Under the pieces are notes generated by a model, which saw only the letters and a list, made by a program, of their open reading frames with translations, made no database searches and had not been told where the DNA came from. DNA of 64,000 bases from Saprospiraceae bacterium (GTDB taxonomy: Bacteria > Bacteroidota > Bacteroidia > Chitinophagales > Saprospiraceae), in contig JADKDE010000001.1 in the NCBI GenBank assembly GCA_016718505.1, positions 1 to 64,000 on the forward strand, written 5' to 3'. Each line of letters begins with the position of its first letter. Position 1 is the stretch's first letter. Of this stretch, positions 1 through 9,056 are shown piece after piece. A program made the position numbers and the translations under genes.

Positions 1-402
1 TGAAGCTGCATACAAGGCAAATGGCACACTCAACAATTGGCTAGTACCAGTGACGCTGTACGATGTTCCACCCGTTGGATCTACTTCTGTCTTGATATAA
101 TAAGAGCCATTGCCCCAATCGATGCCAGCCATCGTTCCACTTATTCTTGATCCAGCACCAATCTCAAATGTCGCTAGGCCATTGGCATTCGTGGTGGGCG
201 TATGTCGTTCTGCATATACTACTGCCCCTGCTGGTGAAGATTGCAACAGACTGATCTTTACTCCTACGGTGGCATTTGCGATTAAAGCATTGCTGCCATT
301 GCGGATTACCGCTTGATAGCTGAATTTTTGTGGTGCCTGTGCCTTTATGCCAAAGCTCACCAGACATATCGCTAGGATTGGGTAAAGGATTGATTTTTTC
401 AT
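1..402 (-). CDS. Secreted surface protein, N-terminal module (partial, runs off window start)
   Basis: The minus-strand frame opens with ATG at 400-402 and stays open to base 1, so only the first 134 residues are visible. It starts with a signal peptide (MKKSILYPILAICLVSFGIKAQ) and continues with the APQKFSYQAVIRN module, a HTPTTN..GLATFEIG segment and TEVDPTGGTSYSVTGTSQLLSVPFALYA. This is the N-terminal module often found in Bacteroidota secreted proteins that end in a tail-fibre/S74 or T9SS domain. It is a close paralogue of the gene at 1275-1694, with long stretches nearly identical at DNA level. Substrate and partners are unknown. The real C-terminus lies outside the window, so whether a tail-fibre domain follows cannot be told. 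Confidence 0.75.
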   Translation of the reverse strand, partial: MKKSILYPILAICLVSFGIKAQAPQKFSYQAVIRNGSNALIANATVGVKISLLQSSPAGAVVYAERHTPTTNANGLATFEIGAGSRISGTMAGIDWGNGSYYIKTEVDPTGGTSYSVTGTSQLLSVPFALYAAS

Positions 403-410
403 AGTTTAAT

Positions 411-1208
411 TTAGTTTTTCATTAAGGATTTTATTTCATTCAGTGCTTGTTCTAGCGCTTTGATTTTTGCGTTTTGCCTTTCTATCATCGCTTGCTGCTC
501 CTTGATGGCATTGATGGTGACATAGGTCAATGCGCCTGAGTTATACACCAGCATTTCTTCGATCTTGGGAGCTCCCTCTTCTCCCGATTTATTCATGTCC
601 AGCATATGCTTTGATACCGTGTAGGGGGCTATTTTTTGCATGTCTTGGGCTATAATCCCAAATTCTTCTTGGTGTGGATTTGTTTTTGCAAGCCCGTTAT
701 AGTAATACCGTTTGGGTTCAATTTTTAAGATCACATCCAGACCATCTGTAAATGGGCGTATATCTTTTTTCAGTCTTTCATCGGAAGGAGTAGCCCATGT
801 ATTGCCACCTACATTTTTGTATGCACCCAATCCACCAATGGCTTGAACTGCATAGGCTCCTCCATTAGTATTTTCCCCCATTACGCCAACGGATGACCCA
901 GAAATACCATAAACTCCAGCACTTGAAGACGATCGACCATTAACTCCATTTCCTCCCACCGAGTACCCTTGAACTCCTATAAAAGAAACCGACTGTCCTT
1001 TAACTCCTACATAATTAGCCGACTGCCCATGAATTCCAACATCTCCATCCGACTGCCCATAAATTGCTTTTCTTAAAATGTGCGTCTGTGTTACCGAAAA
1101 TGCCGCTGAGTTATCACTTGCTAAATCTGTTGTACCAGCAAAAGGAAGTGCAAAGCTGTGCCTGCAAGTATGCAGTCCAGTTGCTCTATCACCCTGACTT
1201 TGATGCAC
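411..1208 (-). CDS. Tail-fibre domain protein (S74-type intramolecular chaperone), probably the C-terminal half of a broken gene
   Basis: The 265 residues have a central region of short repeats (GQSxxxxGVxGQS/YS/SS, about residues 50-115) typical of beta-helical fibre stalks. A C-terminal S74-type domain follows: SDERLKKDIRPF, IEPKRYYYNG, EFGIIAQDMQ, then a final coiled coil (AIKEQQAMIERQNAKIKALEQAL). In the family this domain trimerises the fibre and can cleave itself off. There is no signal peptide, and the first codon is GTG. The frame is the same as that of the gene at 1275-1694 upstream, separated only by two in-frame TAG codons (1275-1277 and 1209-1211). I infer that both are pieces of one secreted fibre gene, but an independent gene cannot be excluded. 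Confidence 0.7.
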   Translation of the reverse strand: MHQSQGDRATGLHTCRHSFALPFAGTTDLASDNSAAFSVTQTHILRKAIYGQSDGDVGIHGQSANYVGVKGQSVSFIGVQGYSVGGNGVNGRSSSSAGVYGISGSSVGVMGENTNGGAYAVQAIGGLGAYKNVGGNTWATPSDERLKKDIRPFTDGLDVILKIEPKRYYYNGLAKTNPHQEEFGIIAQDMQKIAPYTVSKHMLDMNKSGEEGAPKIEEMLVYNSGALTYVTINAIKEQQAMIERQNAKIKALEQALNEIKSLMKN

Positions 1209-1274
1209 CTATGGGATGCGTTGGGTATACTGGATGTTTAGTGTCGTGAGAACCTGCTGGATAACTGGATCGTT

Positions 1275-1694
1275 CTAATTGTGAGTACCCGCAGCCGCAT
1301 ACAAAGCATAAGGCACACTCAATAACTGGCTCGTACCAGTGACACTGTACGATGTCCCTCCCGTTGGGTCAACCTCAGTCTTGATATAATAAGATCCATT
1401 GCCCCATTCGATATCAGTTATGGTCCCACTTAATCTAGTTCCAGATCCAATCTCAAAAGTAGCCAAGCCATTGGAATTGGTGGTAGGGGTATGCCGTTCA
1501 ACATAGACCACTCCCCCTGCTGGAGAGGATTGCAAGATACTGATCTTTACTCCTACGGTAGTATTGGCGACTAAAGCATTGTTGCCATTGCGGATTACCG
1601 CTTGATAGCTGAATTTTTGTGGGGCTTGTGCAGCTGTCTTCGACACCACAAATAATATTATTACATTGATTATGAGTACTTTTATAATTTTCAT
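1275..1694 (-). CDS. Secreted surface protein, N-terminal module
   Basis: The 139 residues comprise a signal peptide (MKIIKVLIINVIILFVVSKTAAQ) followed by APQKFSYQAVIRN, VGVKISILQSS, HTPTTNSNGLATFEIG and LLSVPYALYAAAGTHN, then TAG. Related Bacteroidota proteins usually run on into variable or tail-fibre domains after 'VPYALYA'. This copy stops there, and the tail-fibre domain resumes in the same frame at 1208. It is a tandem paralogue of the partial gene at 1-402. It is probably exported to the surface; its function is unknown. The abrupt end suggests truncation by a nonsense mutation (inference). Confidence 0.75.
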   Translation of the reverse strand: MKIIKVLIINVIILFVVSKTAAQAPQKFSYQAVIRNGNNALVANTTVGVKISILQSSPAGGVVYVERHTPTTNSNGLATFEIGSGTRLSGTITDIEWGNGSYYIKTEVDPTGGTSYSVTGTSQLLSVPYALYAAAGTHN

Positions 1695-1900
1695 TTTATA
1701 TCATTTTTGGGTTTAATAATTATTGTTTTCTGGAAAATCGCATATTGTAAGATTTGTTTGGCATTGACTCGTAAGCATTAGTTGGGCTATTTCCATTCCC
1801 TACCATCCACAGAACTATAAAAAGCTTGGCATAAATGTCGAATTTAAGTGTTCTCATAACTAGATTAATCTTGAGGACAAAGTGTCAAATGGTGAATGTA

Positions 1901-2170
1901 TTAGAACTTGATCTTAATAAAGTTGCGGCACAAATATTGAATTGCGTAAAAAAAGGCAGCAACTATCAGGAACGCAAGCACATAAATCACATCATCGTCT
2001 ATCCAGGCTTTTTGGTTACCAACGCTATTCTTAAAAAAGTCTTTGATAGCAAAATAAGGCCAACATTGGGTAGTTTTTATATAGGCAACTATCCCAAAAG
2101 GCACTATATATATCACCAAAGTATCTCTTAGCCATTCTGCAAAAGTTCTTCTTTTTGAGGGTTGATTCAT
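1901..2170 (-). CDS. Small hypothetical membrane protein
   Basis: The 89-residue protein has a basic N-terminus (MNQPSKRRTFAEWLRD) and two hydrophobic segments, about residues 17-31 and 62-80. I do not recognise a family. The opposite-strand frame over the same DNA (1835-2131) has a less protein-like composition, so the minus frame is preferred. It stands alone between the tail-fibre genes and the T9SS protein gene. It could be a minor membrane protein or a chance frame. Confidence 0.4.
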   Translation of the reverse strand: MNQPSKRRTFAEWLRDTLVIYIVPFGIVAYIKTTQCWPYFAIKDFFKNSVGNQKAWIDDDVIYVLAFLIVAAFFYAIQYLCRNFIKIKF

Positions 2171-2271
2171 CGCTTAATTATTTAAGAAAATTGATCATAA
2201 AACGAACAGCTACTAGTTAAAAATTCAAAGATGCAGTCCAACTAGTCCTGAATGGACTGCAATTGATATTA

Positions 2272-2751
2272 TTAATTCTTGATTATTTTAAAGAACTTTA
2301 TTGCTTTATTCTTATCCAGAATGCCTAGTGTATAAGTCCCTGGAGTTAAGGATTGCATAGGCACATTCGTGATTAGGTCGCTGATTATTCCATTCTGGAC
2401 CCTTTTTCCTTGAATATCGAACATTTCATATCCCAGAGATTTTGAAAATAGATCGTCTATTAAAATATTTATATCACTGAGCGTGGGATTGGGGTAAATA
2501 TTGGCTCTTAGCGTGATGGTCGGATAATTGTCCACGCCAACAGTAAAGAATTCGTAAGGCTGCTGGACACCTTGATTTACTGAACCACTTGAAGCACTAA
2601 AGTTTGTATAAACTGCTTGACCTATGCTGTAACTTATATTCCCGTTCGGTCCCGTTGCATTTCCCGAAGCAGCATGCATAGATTGTTGGGCCATGCACAC
2701 AGATCCAAGCATCAAAAATACCCCACATAAAGTTGAATTCAAATTAATCAT
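2272..2751 (-). CDS. T9SS type A sorting domain-containing secreted protein
   Basis: The 159-residue protein begins with a signal peptide (cleavage near CMAQ-QS). It has the GPNGNISYSIGQAVYTN and GSVNQGVQQPYEF segments common in small Bacteroidota surface proteins. It ends in a type A sorting domain (ANIYPNPT ... YEMFDIQGKRVQ ... LTPGTYTLGILDKNKAIKFFKIIKN). It is therefore predicted to cross the outer membrane by the type IX system and be attached to the surface. In this phylum such proteins often lie beside tail-fibre-domain genes, as here. The substrate is unknown. Confidence 0.8.
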   Translation of the reverse strand: MINLNSTLCGVFLMLGSVCMAQQSMHAASGNATGPNGNISYSIGQAVYTNFSASSGSVNQGVQQPYEFFTVGVDNYPTITLRANIYPNPTLSDINILIDDLFSKSLGYEMFDIQGKRVQNGIISDLITNVPMQSLTPGTYTLGILDKNKAIKFFKIIKN

Positions 2752-2885
2752 GACTTATAAAATTTTAAAATATGCTTTATTAATGAATGAATTAAAAATC
2801 AAGTCAAGTTTACACCAAATACTTGAGTAGTAACTTGCTAAATATATAAATGACTTTTTAAATAGATGAATAACCAAAAAAATAT

Positions 2886-2893
2886 TACTTTTG
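2886..2893 (+). promoter_or_regulatory. Bacteroidota -7 box (TANNTTTG) upstream of the response regulator
   Basis: TACTTTTG lies 32 bases upstream of the ATG at 2925 and matches the TANNTTTG -7 consensus of Bacteroidota housekeeping promoters. I see no convincing TTTG -33 box, so the call is tentative. Confidence 0.35.
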
Positions 2894-2924
2894 GGGTGTT
2901 CACATAATTTTTCTAAATTAGAAT

Positions 2925-3628
2925 ATGCCACCGTTTACGTGTATCATTGTTGATGATGATGAAATCGACAGGTTGAGGATTATGTCCTTAGTCAAAAAGT
3001 TTGCTTCTATTAGACTCTTAGCGGCTTTTGAAAATGCTGACGATGCATTGTTGTATTTAGAAAAAGAAAGCGTGGACATTTTATTTTTAGACATAGAAAT
3101 GGCTGGAACATCTGGTATAGATCTCCGCAAGAAAGCCAAGCAAGTCCCTGTTTGTATCTTTGTTACCTCTTATCCAGAACATGCCGTCGAAAGCTTTGAA
3201 TTGGATACGCTAGACTTTATCGTTAAGCCAATCAATTTTACAAGATTTGAACAAGCGATCAAACGCATCGAAGAGTACATGCTCGTAAAACAAAAGCCAA
3301 TCTCTTTGAATCCACCCTTGGCGGTGAAGCCATATTTATCAAAGACGGCCACAACCAAATAAAAATTCATTTGCACGATATATTGTATTTGGAGGCCTTG
3401 AAGGATTACACGATGCTGGTCACAAATGATAAAAGGCATTGTATTTTATTGAATATTGGAAAACTTTTAAACGAAAATAGATTCAATAATTTTGTCCGAA
3501 TCCATAGAAGTTTTGCCGTGCAAAAACATTTTGTAAGTAAAATATCCACCCAACATTTAGAGTTGCACAACCAAATCAGCCTACCAATCGGTAGAAGTTT
3601 TAAAGAAAATATAACAAGCTTAATATGA
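2925..3628 (+). pseudogene. LytTR-family response regulator, broken by a one-base frameshift
   Basis: The first frame (2925-3362) encodes a receiver domain: acidic pocket IIVDDDE, phospho-acceptor Asp56 in LFLDIEM, VTS and the conserved lysine in IVKPI. The second frame resumes around 3300 with LGGEAIFIKDGHNQIKIHL and continues as a full LytTR DNA-binding domain (DILYLEALKDYTML ... VRIHRSFAVQ ... LPIGRSF) to 3628. Adding one A to the AAAA run at 3292-3295 joins both into one protein of about 234 residues. The gene ends with ATGA overlapping the kinase start, so the two form a translationally coupled two-component system. Either the regulator is inactivated or one base is missing from the assembly. 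Confidence 0.85.
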
Positions 3629-5604
3629 TAAAAAAGTACGCGCTAATTTTCCTTGTTTTCGATTTCCAAATGGCTTGGACACAAAATAGTGTTAATAGCA
3701 AAATTGATTCACTCAAATCACTTTTAGCTAAAACTACGATTGATACAACCAAAGTAAACTTAAATAATTCACTTTCAATCAATTATACGGCTATTAATAC
3801 TTCAGAAGGAATAAAATATGGCGAAACAGCGCTTAAATTGGCAAAAAAAATAAAATTTAGAAAAGGTATTGCCTCAGCTTATAAGGTCATCGCAGACAAT
3901 CAGTGGGCAAACAGCGACTTTGAAAATGCCAAGCAAAATTTAGAACAGGCTTTAAATTTTTCCCAAAACCAACTTCAAAAGGCAGATATTTTGATCAGTT
4001 ACGGTTTAATTTATACTAGCTTAGACCAATATACATTAGCGCTTGAATATTATTTCAAAGCACTTGAAATTTATGAAGAGCTTAAATTTGAAAAAGGTGC
4101 AATAGGTGCTTTTTCCAATATTGGCAACTTATACTACTATCTAAAAAACTATGACAAATCTATTGACTATATAAATAAAGCTTTGGTCTATAACCTGAAA
4201 AGTGGAAATACTATGGAGACCATTAGAAACTATGGCAATCTTGGCAACGCTTATACGGATAAAAAAGATTATAATAAAGGCCTAAGTTATTATGACAAAG
4301 CAATAACACTTTGCAATGAAATAGGTCAGGATAGAAGCAAAATGATAAATTTATATTCCATAAGCTCCCTATATTTTCAAACCAAAGAATTTGACAAAAG
4401 TATCGAATATGGTAAGAAGTCATTGGAGGTAAGCAAAAAACTAAATAATTCACTTGGTCTTTTGAAGAATTATGGCATGATCGGGGACAATTATTTAGAA
4501 AAATATAAATTGAATAAAAGCAATAAACAATTCTTAAACGCTGCTACTGAAAATCACAAAAATTCCCTTGAATTATCAAAATCTCTTGGAATAATTTCTG
4601 AAATTTCTGCAAATCTAAACTCCATTTCAAGCGAGCATGAGCTTTCTGGAAACTATAAACAAGCACTATCTTCCTATAAAGAATTTGTAAGATTAAAAGA
4701 CTCCATTTTCAATTCGGAAAATAAAGAATCCATCAAAAACCTAGAGGATAAGCGTACGATCGAACTCAAAGATAAAGAATTGGAAATCAATAAATTGGTC
4801 ATCTCTCAGGAGCAAAAACAAAAATATTTTTCCCTCATAGCTTTATCTTTGCTATCGTTAATTGGAGTTTTGCTCTACCGACAAAATAAAAATCGCAAGA
4901 TTGCCAATTTGAAATTGCAGGCATTGAACGCTGACCTCGAAAAAGCCAATAACACCAAAACCAGATTCTTTAATATCCTAAATCACGATCTTAGAACCCC
5001 CATTTCTAATATTATTCAATTTTTACATTTGCAAAATGAAAGCCCCGACGACCTAAGTCCTGAAACCAAACAAAGATTGCAAGACAAAACGACCAAAGGG
5101 GCTGAGAATCTACTAGAGTCGATGGAAGACATGCTCCTTTGGAGCAAAGGTCAAATGGAAAACTTTGCACCACAGATTGAAGAATTAGAGGTTCAAAAAT
5201 TATTTTCAGACATCTCCAATCATTTTGGCTCGGAAGAAAATATTTCTATTAGATTTGAAAACAAGGAAAACATTAAATTCAAAACGGATGCCAATTATGT
5301 CAAAACCATCATGCGAAACCTGACTGGAAATGCCGTAAAAGCACTTAAAAACAGGCCAAATGCCGAAATCATTTGGAAGGCTTGGCAGTCCAATGGCAAA
5401 TCCTATTTGTCCATCACAGACAATGGAACGGGCGTCAGTCAAAACGACCTAAAAGCACTTTATGACGAAACACAGGTCACTGGATTAAAGTCTGGCTTGG
5501 GACTCCACTTGATTCGCGATTTATCCAAATCGATAAACTGCAAAGTCACTCTTAACCAAGAACATACCAACGGAGCCCAATTCATTTTAGAGTTTCAGTC
5601 CTAA
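3625..5604 (+). CDS. TPR-containing sensor histidine kinase
   Basis: The 659-residue protein has an N-terminal signal sequence, a periplasmic array of tetratricopeptide repeats (about residues 50-350), a coiled coil (370-400), and one membrane helix (YFSLIALSLLSLIGVLLY, 401-418). The cytoplasmic kinase follows: H box with His454 in ILNHDLRTPI, N box NLTGNAVKAL, G1 DNGTGV and G2 GLGLHLI. The gene overlaps the end of the LytTR regulator by four bases (ATGA), which marks that regulator as its partner. Kinases of this design are common in Bacteroidota and are paired with LytTR regulators. The signal sensed is unknown. If the regulator is truly frameshifted, the kinase lacks its cognate output. 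Confidence 0.9.
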   Translation: MIKKYALIFLVFDFQMAWTQNSVNSKIDSLKSLLAKTTIDTTKVNLNNSLSINYTAINTSEGIKYGETALKLAKKIKFRKGIASAYKVIADNQWANSDFENAKQNLEQALNFSQNQLQKADILISYGLIYTSLDQYTLALEYYFKALEIYEELKFEKGAIGAFSNIGNLYYYLKNYDKSIDYINKALVYNLKSGNTMETIRNYGNLGNAYTDKKDYNKGLSYYDKAITLCNEIGQDRSKMINLYSISSLYFQTKEFDKSIEYGKKSLEVSKKLNNSLGLLKNYGMIGDNYLEKYKLNKSNKQFLNAATENHKNSLELSKSLGIISEISANLNSISSEHELSGNYKQALSSYKEFVRLKDSIFNSENKESIKNLEDKRTIELKDKELEINKLVISQEQKQKYFSLIALSLLSLIGVLLYRQNKNRKIANLKLQALNADLEKANNTKTRFFNILNHDLRTPISNIIQFLHLQNESPDDLSPETKQRLQDKTTKGAENLLESMEDMLLWSKGQMENFAPQIEELEVQKLFSDISNHFGSEENISIRFENKENIKFKTDANYVKTIMRNLTGNAVKALKNRPNAEIIWKAWQSNGKSYLSITDNGTGVSQNDLKALYDETQVTGLKSGLGLHLIRDLSKSINCKVTLNQEHTNGAQFILEFQS

Positions 5605-5655
5605 GGTAAAACTTTGTATTTTCCTTGGCCAATTACCCCAAAAAATCTCCGCACA

Positions 5656-6444
5656 CTAAAATTTCTTCTTGGGTATATTGAACAGCTGGCAAGTTATAAT
5701 CGGTACGATGAATATTGAAAGCGTTAGCAAAGACAAGATATTGTCCGCCGTGTGAGAGTTCAATAATTGCCCAAAACTAGAATCTGGCGCGAAGTGTACC
5801 ACCGTGGACAAAGTCAGTTTTATCCCCAATATCAACAATACGGTAAAGGCCGCTGTTTCTAAAAATGGATACTTTGCCAATAGTTTCACAAAGACCGAGG
5901 CAACCAATCTCATCGCCAATATCCCAATAAACACTCCAAACCACAAAAGATAAGTCTGCTTCGGCTGAGGCAAACGCTCCACATACACAGCAGCCGCTAG
6001 GACATTGTCGATCGAAAAGACCAAATCCATGATCTCCACCGACGCCACCGTAGCCCAAAAGGTCCCAAATGCCCGTTTCAATGTTCGATACACAAAATTA
6101 TCACTCTCCGAAAGTAAGTCGTCATCATCTTTAGATTCAGTCTGCCTACTCTTGAAGTATTCCAATGCGAGATAAACCAAATATAATCCTCCTATTGGCT
6201 TTAACCACCATATTTGTATCAATAATGTAGCAAAAACCAAGCAAATTCCCCTAAAAACATAGGCAAATATGATTCCTATCCTAAGGGCTTTGTGTCGTTG
6301 ATGTTCAGGTAGATTGAGCACCATAGTCGCCAAAACTGCCGCATTATCCACCGACAACAAGGACTCAATGATGATCAAATTTAAGATGATCAAAAAGGAT
6401 GCATAATAATCTGGCCCTAAGATTGGGTCTAAAAAACTCTCCAT
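5656..6444 (-). CDS. TerC family integral membrane protein
   Basis: The 262-residue protein has about seven hydrophobic helices and the two duplicated acidic signatures of the family, ESLLSVDNAAVLA (about residues 26-38) and EIMDLVFSIDNVLAA (about residues 137-151). TerC proteins have been linked to tellurite resistance and, in several bacteria, to manganese export to secreted metalloproteins. The substrate here is not determinable. A charged loop (ESKDDDDLLSES) separates the halves. The DUF983 gene upstream ends only 8 bases before this start, so they are probably cotranscribed. Confidence 0.85.
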   Translation of the reverse strand: MESFLDPILGPDYYASFLIILNLIIIESLLSVDNAAVLATMVLNLPEHQRHKALRIGIIFAYVFRGICLVFATLLIQIWWLKPIGGLYLVYLALEYFKSRQTESKDDDDLLSESDNFVYRTLKRAFGTFWATVASVEIMDLVFSIDNVLAAAVYVERLPQPKQTYLLWFGVFIGILAMRLVASVFVKLLAKYPFLETAAFTVLLILGIKLTLSTVVHFAPDSSFGQLLNSHTADNILSLLTLSIFIVPIITCQLFNIPKKKF

Positions 6445-6452
6445 ATATTAAT

Positions 6453-6815
6453 TTAATCTGCTCGATATGATACAAAAATATGAATCCAAATGGATCTCGC
6501 CAACCGTGCGATATAAGGCAAAAACAACAACCCCACAAAGCCCAATGCAAACCACAAATAAAAAACCGGCATCTTGAACACCAAAATACTTATACCCGCA
6601 GTCGCCAGCAACACTCCAGAACTCAACATATACGCCACGTACATCGCCCCCCAATAAAAACCCGGTTCGATGTCGAATTTTTGCTGACACACAGTGCATC
6701 GCTCGGGCATATCGTATATTTTTAGCCGAAACAACGGACTGCTAAATAATTTTCCCTTACGACACCTTGGACAGTACAAACCAAAGATACTCTTCAACAT
6801 GGATGGCTTATTCAT
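6453..6815 (-). CDS. DUF983 domain-containing protein
   Basis: The protein has about 120 residues from the ATG at 6813-6815; an ATG at 6845 would add ten residues without family resemblance. A zinc-ribbon-like N-terminus (LYCPRCRKGKLF ... ERCTVCQQKF, two CxxC pairs) is followed by GFYWGAMYVAY and two or three membrane helices, the usual DUF983 pattern. The biochemical role of the family is not established. The gene is directly upstream of terC with an 8-base gap. Confidence 0.8.
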   Translation of the reverse strand: MNKPSMLKSIFGLYCPRCRKGKLFSSPLFRLKIYDMPERCTVCQQKFDIEPGFYWGAMYVAYMLSSGVLLATAGISILVFKMPVFYLWFALGFVGLLFLPYIARLARSIWIHIFVSYRAD

Positions 6816-6878
6816 AAATCGATTTTTTTCTGAAATTTCTAACATTGATAAGATTGGGAGTAGTGTAATTTTATTTTT

Positions 6879-7000
6879 AGCGCTCCCACTCTTCGTCTTG
6901 AAGACGAATCGGGTCGGGTCGTTCGTGGGTTCCGTCTCTTCCTCCAGACGAGACTGACTTCAGGCCAAAGCCCTTTCGTCACCACTACCACCCCTAGCGC
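6879..7000 (+). repeat. Structured intergenic element, copy A
   Basis: The outer ends AGCGCT and TAGCGC pair. Inside are a hairpin (TTCGTCTT/AAGACGAA), the core CGGGTCGGGTCGTTCG, and a second hairpin closed by GTCTC/GAGAC. It shares CCGTCT after the core with copy G and CACTACCACCCCT at its 3' end with the copy at 43052. It lies between the DUF983 gene and clpX, ending 4 bases from the clpX stop. Confidence 0.75.
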
Positions 7001-7003
7001 CAT

Positions 7004-8251
7004 CTATGCTACACGGGGCGTTTGCAAATGGTCTATTCGAGCACGCACATAATCCAAATCTATGACCAATTTTTTGACATCGTCTTGTCCAGGTATTTCG
7101 AACATGGCATCCGTCATGATTCGCTCACATATTGATCTCAATCCTCGAGCTCCAAGTTTATACTCCAACGTTTTATCCGCTATAAAGTGAAGGGCATCTT
7201 GCGTAAATTCTAATTCTACACCTTCCAATTCAAACAATTTTTTGTATTGCTTTAATAGTGCATTTTTAGGTTCCGTCAATATCCTTATCAATGTCTCATG
7301 ATTCAAAGACTCTAGATACGTTATCGCAGGCAATCTACCCAATAACTCAGGTATCAATCCAAATGACTTGAGGTCTTGATGGATGATATACTGGAGCAAA
7401 TTCTCTTGATTTACTTTATCCTTTTCTTCACCGTGGAATCCTATCACCGAGGTATTGAGCCTGCGGGCTATGATTTTTTCTATTCCATCAAATGCTCCAC
7501 CGCATATGAATAAGATATTCTCCGTGTTTAAGGAAATCATCTTTTGTTCAGGATGCTTACGACCACCTTGAGGCGGTACATTGACATCAGCACCTTCTAG
7601 GAGCTTTAAAAGACCTTGTTGGACTCCCTCCCCGCTCACGTCTCTGGTGATGGATGGATTGTCCGACTTTCTCGCTATTTTATCTATTTCATCGATATAA
7701 ACGATGCCTTTTTGCGCTTTTTGTACATCGTAATCGCAATTTTGCAATAATCTAGATAAGATGGATTCTACATCTTCTCCCACGTATCCAGCTTCTGTAA
7801 ATACCGTAGCATCCACGATAGCGAATGGAACATTGAGCATTTTTGCTATGGATTTTGCCAAAAGCGTCTTGCCAGTACCCGTCTGTCCGATGAATAGGAT
7901 ATTGCTTTTTTCTATCTCGATATCCTCATCCTTCGATTGAGCTATTCTTTTATAATGATTATACACTGCAACCGAAAGCAGTCTTTTGGCTGTATCTTGG
8001 CCTATGACGAATTCATCCAAATAGCTTTTTATCTCCTTTGGATTTGGCATTTGACCTCTAGGCGTATTTTGTTTAGATTTCTTGGAGGCAGCTTTGGGCA
8101 TGCCCCCAATCTCATTAGCTACTATCCCTGCGGCTTGTTCGATACAAATATCACAGATATGGGCGTCTATCCCTGCTATCATGATCAATGTCTCGGAATT
8201 ATCCCTATTGCAAAAAGAGCAAAATATAGTATCTTTATTTTTCCTTGCCAT
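7004..8251 (-). CDS. clpX: ATP-dependent Clp protease ATP-binding subunit ClpX
   Basis: The 415-residue AAA+ unfoldase recognises, unfolds and feeds substrates to ClpP. Visible are the N-terminal C4 zinc-binding domain (CSFC ... CDIC, Cys11/14/33/36), Walker A GQTGTGKT, the pore loop GYVGED, Walker B IVYIDEIDKIA, the IGF segment that docks on ClpP, and the C-terminal sensor-2 region (GARGLRSICERI). Length matches the family. It is the last gene of tig-clpP-clpX, 9 bases after clpP. Confidence 0.97.
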   Translation of the reverse strand: MARKNKDTIFCSFCNRDNSETLIMIAGIDAHICDICIEQAAGIVANEIGGMPKAASKKSKQNTPRGQMPNPKEIKSYLDEFVIGQDTAKRLLSVAVYNHYKRIAQSKDEDIEIEKSNILFIGQTGTGKTLLAKSIAKMLNVPFAIVDATVFTEAGYVGEDVESILSRLLQNCDYDVQKAQKGIVYIDEIDKIARKSDNPSITRDVSGEGVQQGLLKLLEGADVNVPPQGGRKHPEQKMISLNTENILFICGGAFDGIEKIIARRLNTSVIGFHGEEKDKVNQENLLQYIIHQDLKSFGLIPELLGRLPAITYLESLNHETLIRILTEPKNALLKQYKKLFELEGVELEFTQDALHFIADKTLEYKLGARGLRSICERIMTDAMFEIPGQDDVKKLVIDLDYVRARIDHLQTPRVA

Positions 8252-8260
8252 TGTCTGCTA

Positions 8261-8950
8261 TTATTTCTCTATTCTACGATCCAATACTTCATCGACAAGT
8301 CCATAAGCTTTTGCTTCATTCGCTGTCATCCAATTGTCTCTATCGCAATCCTTTTCGATGATATCATAAGGTTGTCCAGTGTGGTTGGCCAATATATCAT
8401 ACAGTTCTTTTTGCATAGACTTTATCAACTTGTAGCTGATCTCCATATCTGATACTTGTCCTTGCATACCTCCCAGTGGCTGATGTATCATCACTCGGCT
8501 ATGAGGCAAGGCGGTCCGCTTTCCTTTCGTTCCAGCAGCCATCAATACAGCTCCCATAGAAGCTGCCAATCCTGTACATATGGTAGAAACGTCTGGTTTG
8601 ATATATTGCATGGTGTCATAAATGCCTAATCCAGCAATCACGGAACCTCCAGGGCTATTGATGAACATCTGAACATCGCGCTTTGAGTCCGTTGATTCTA
8701 AAAACAACAATTGGGCTTGAACCACATTGGCTACATAATCATTAACGGGAACGCCCATAAATATGATACGATCCATCATCAATCTTGAGAACACGTCCAT
8801 TCCGACTACGTTCATTTGTCTTTCCTCTATTACATGAGGGGTGAATCCTGTTACATTAGGGATGGCGTCTTGCATATACTTCTCTAAATGCATAGAACTC
8901 ATCCTATGATGCTTGGTAGCATAATTCATAAATTCATTTCCTAAATTCAT
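8261..8950 (-). CDS. clpP: ATP-dependent Clp protease proteolytic subunit ClpP
   Basis: The 229-residue serine protease forms tetradecameric barrels with ClpX. Catalytic Ser131 lies in GLAASMGAVLMAAG, His156 in SRVMIHQPLGG, and the Asp is within DCDRDNWM. FINSPGGSV forms the oxyanion region. The N-terminus is about 30 residues longer than the E. coli mature protein, as is usual for Bacteroidota homologues. It sits between tig and clpX with a 9-base gap to clpX. Confidence 0.97.
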   Translation of the reverse strand: MNLGNEFMNYATKHHRMSSMHLEKYMQDAIPNVTGFTPHVIEERQMNVVGMDVFSRLMMDRIIFMGVPVNDYVANVVQAQLLFLESTDSKRDVQMFINSPGGSVIAGLGIYDTMQYIKPDVSTICTGLAASMGAVLMAAGTKGKRTALPHSRVMIHQPLGGMQGQVSDMEISYKLIKSMQKELYDILANHTGQPYDIIEKDCDRDNWMTANEAKAYGLVDEVLDRRIEK

Positions 8951-9056
8951 CTCGCTATAATCTTTTTGTACTCCAAATTAACAGCGACATTGATGATTTG
9001 TTTAATCCCCTAACATTTTTGGACTTAAACATTAATTTTAAGAACTGAACTAAAGA

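Noticed and set aside
1835..2131. 98-residue plus-strand frame
   Set aside because: It is antisense to the 1901-2170 frame, which has clear membrane helices; the plus frame has no recognisable features.
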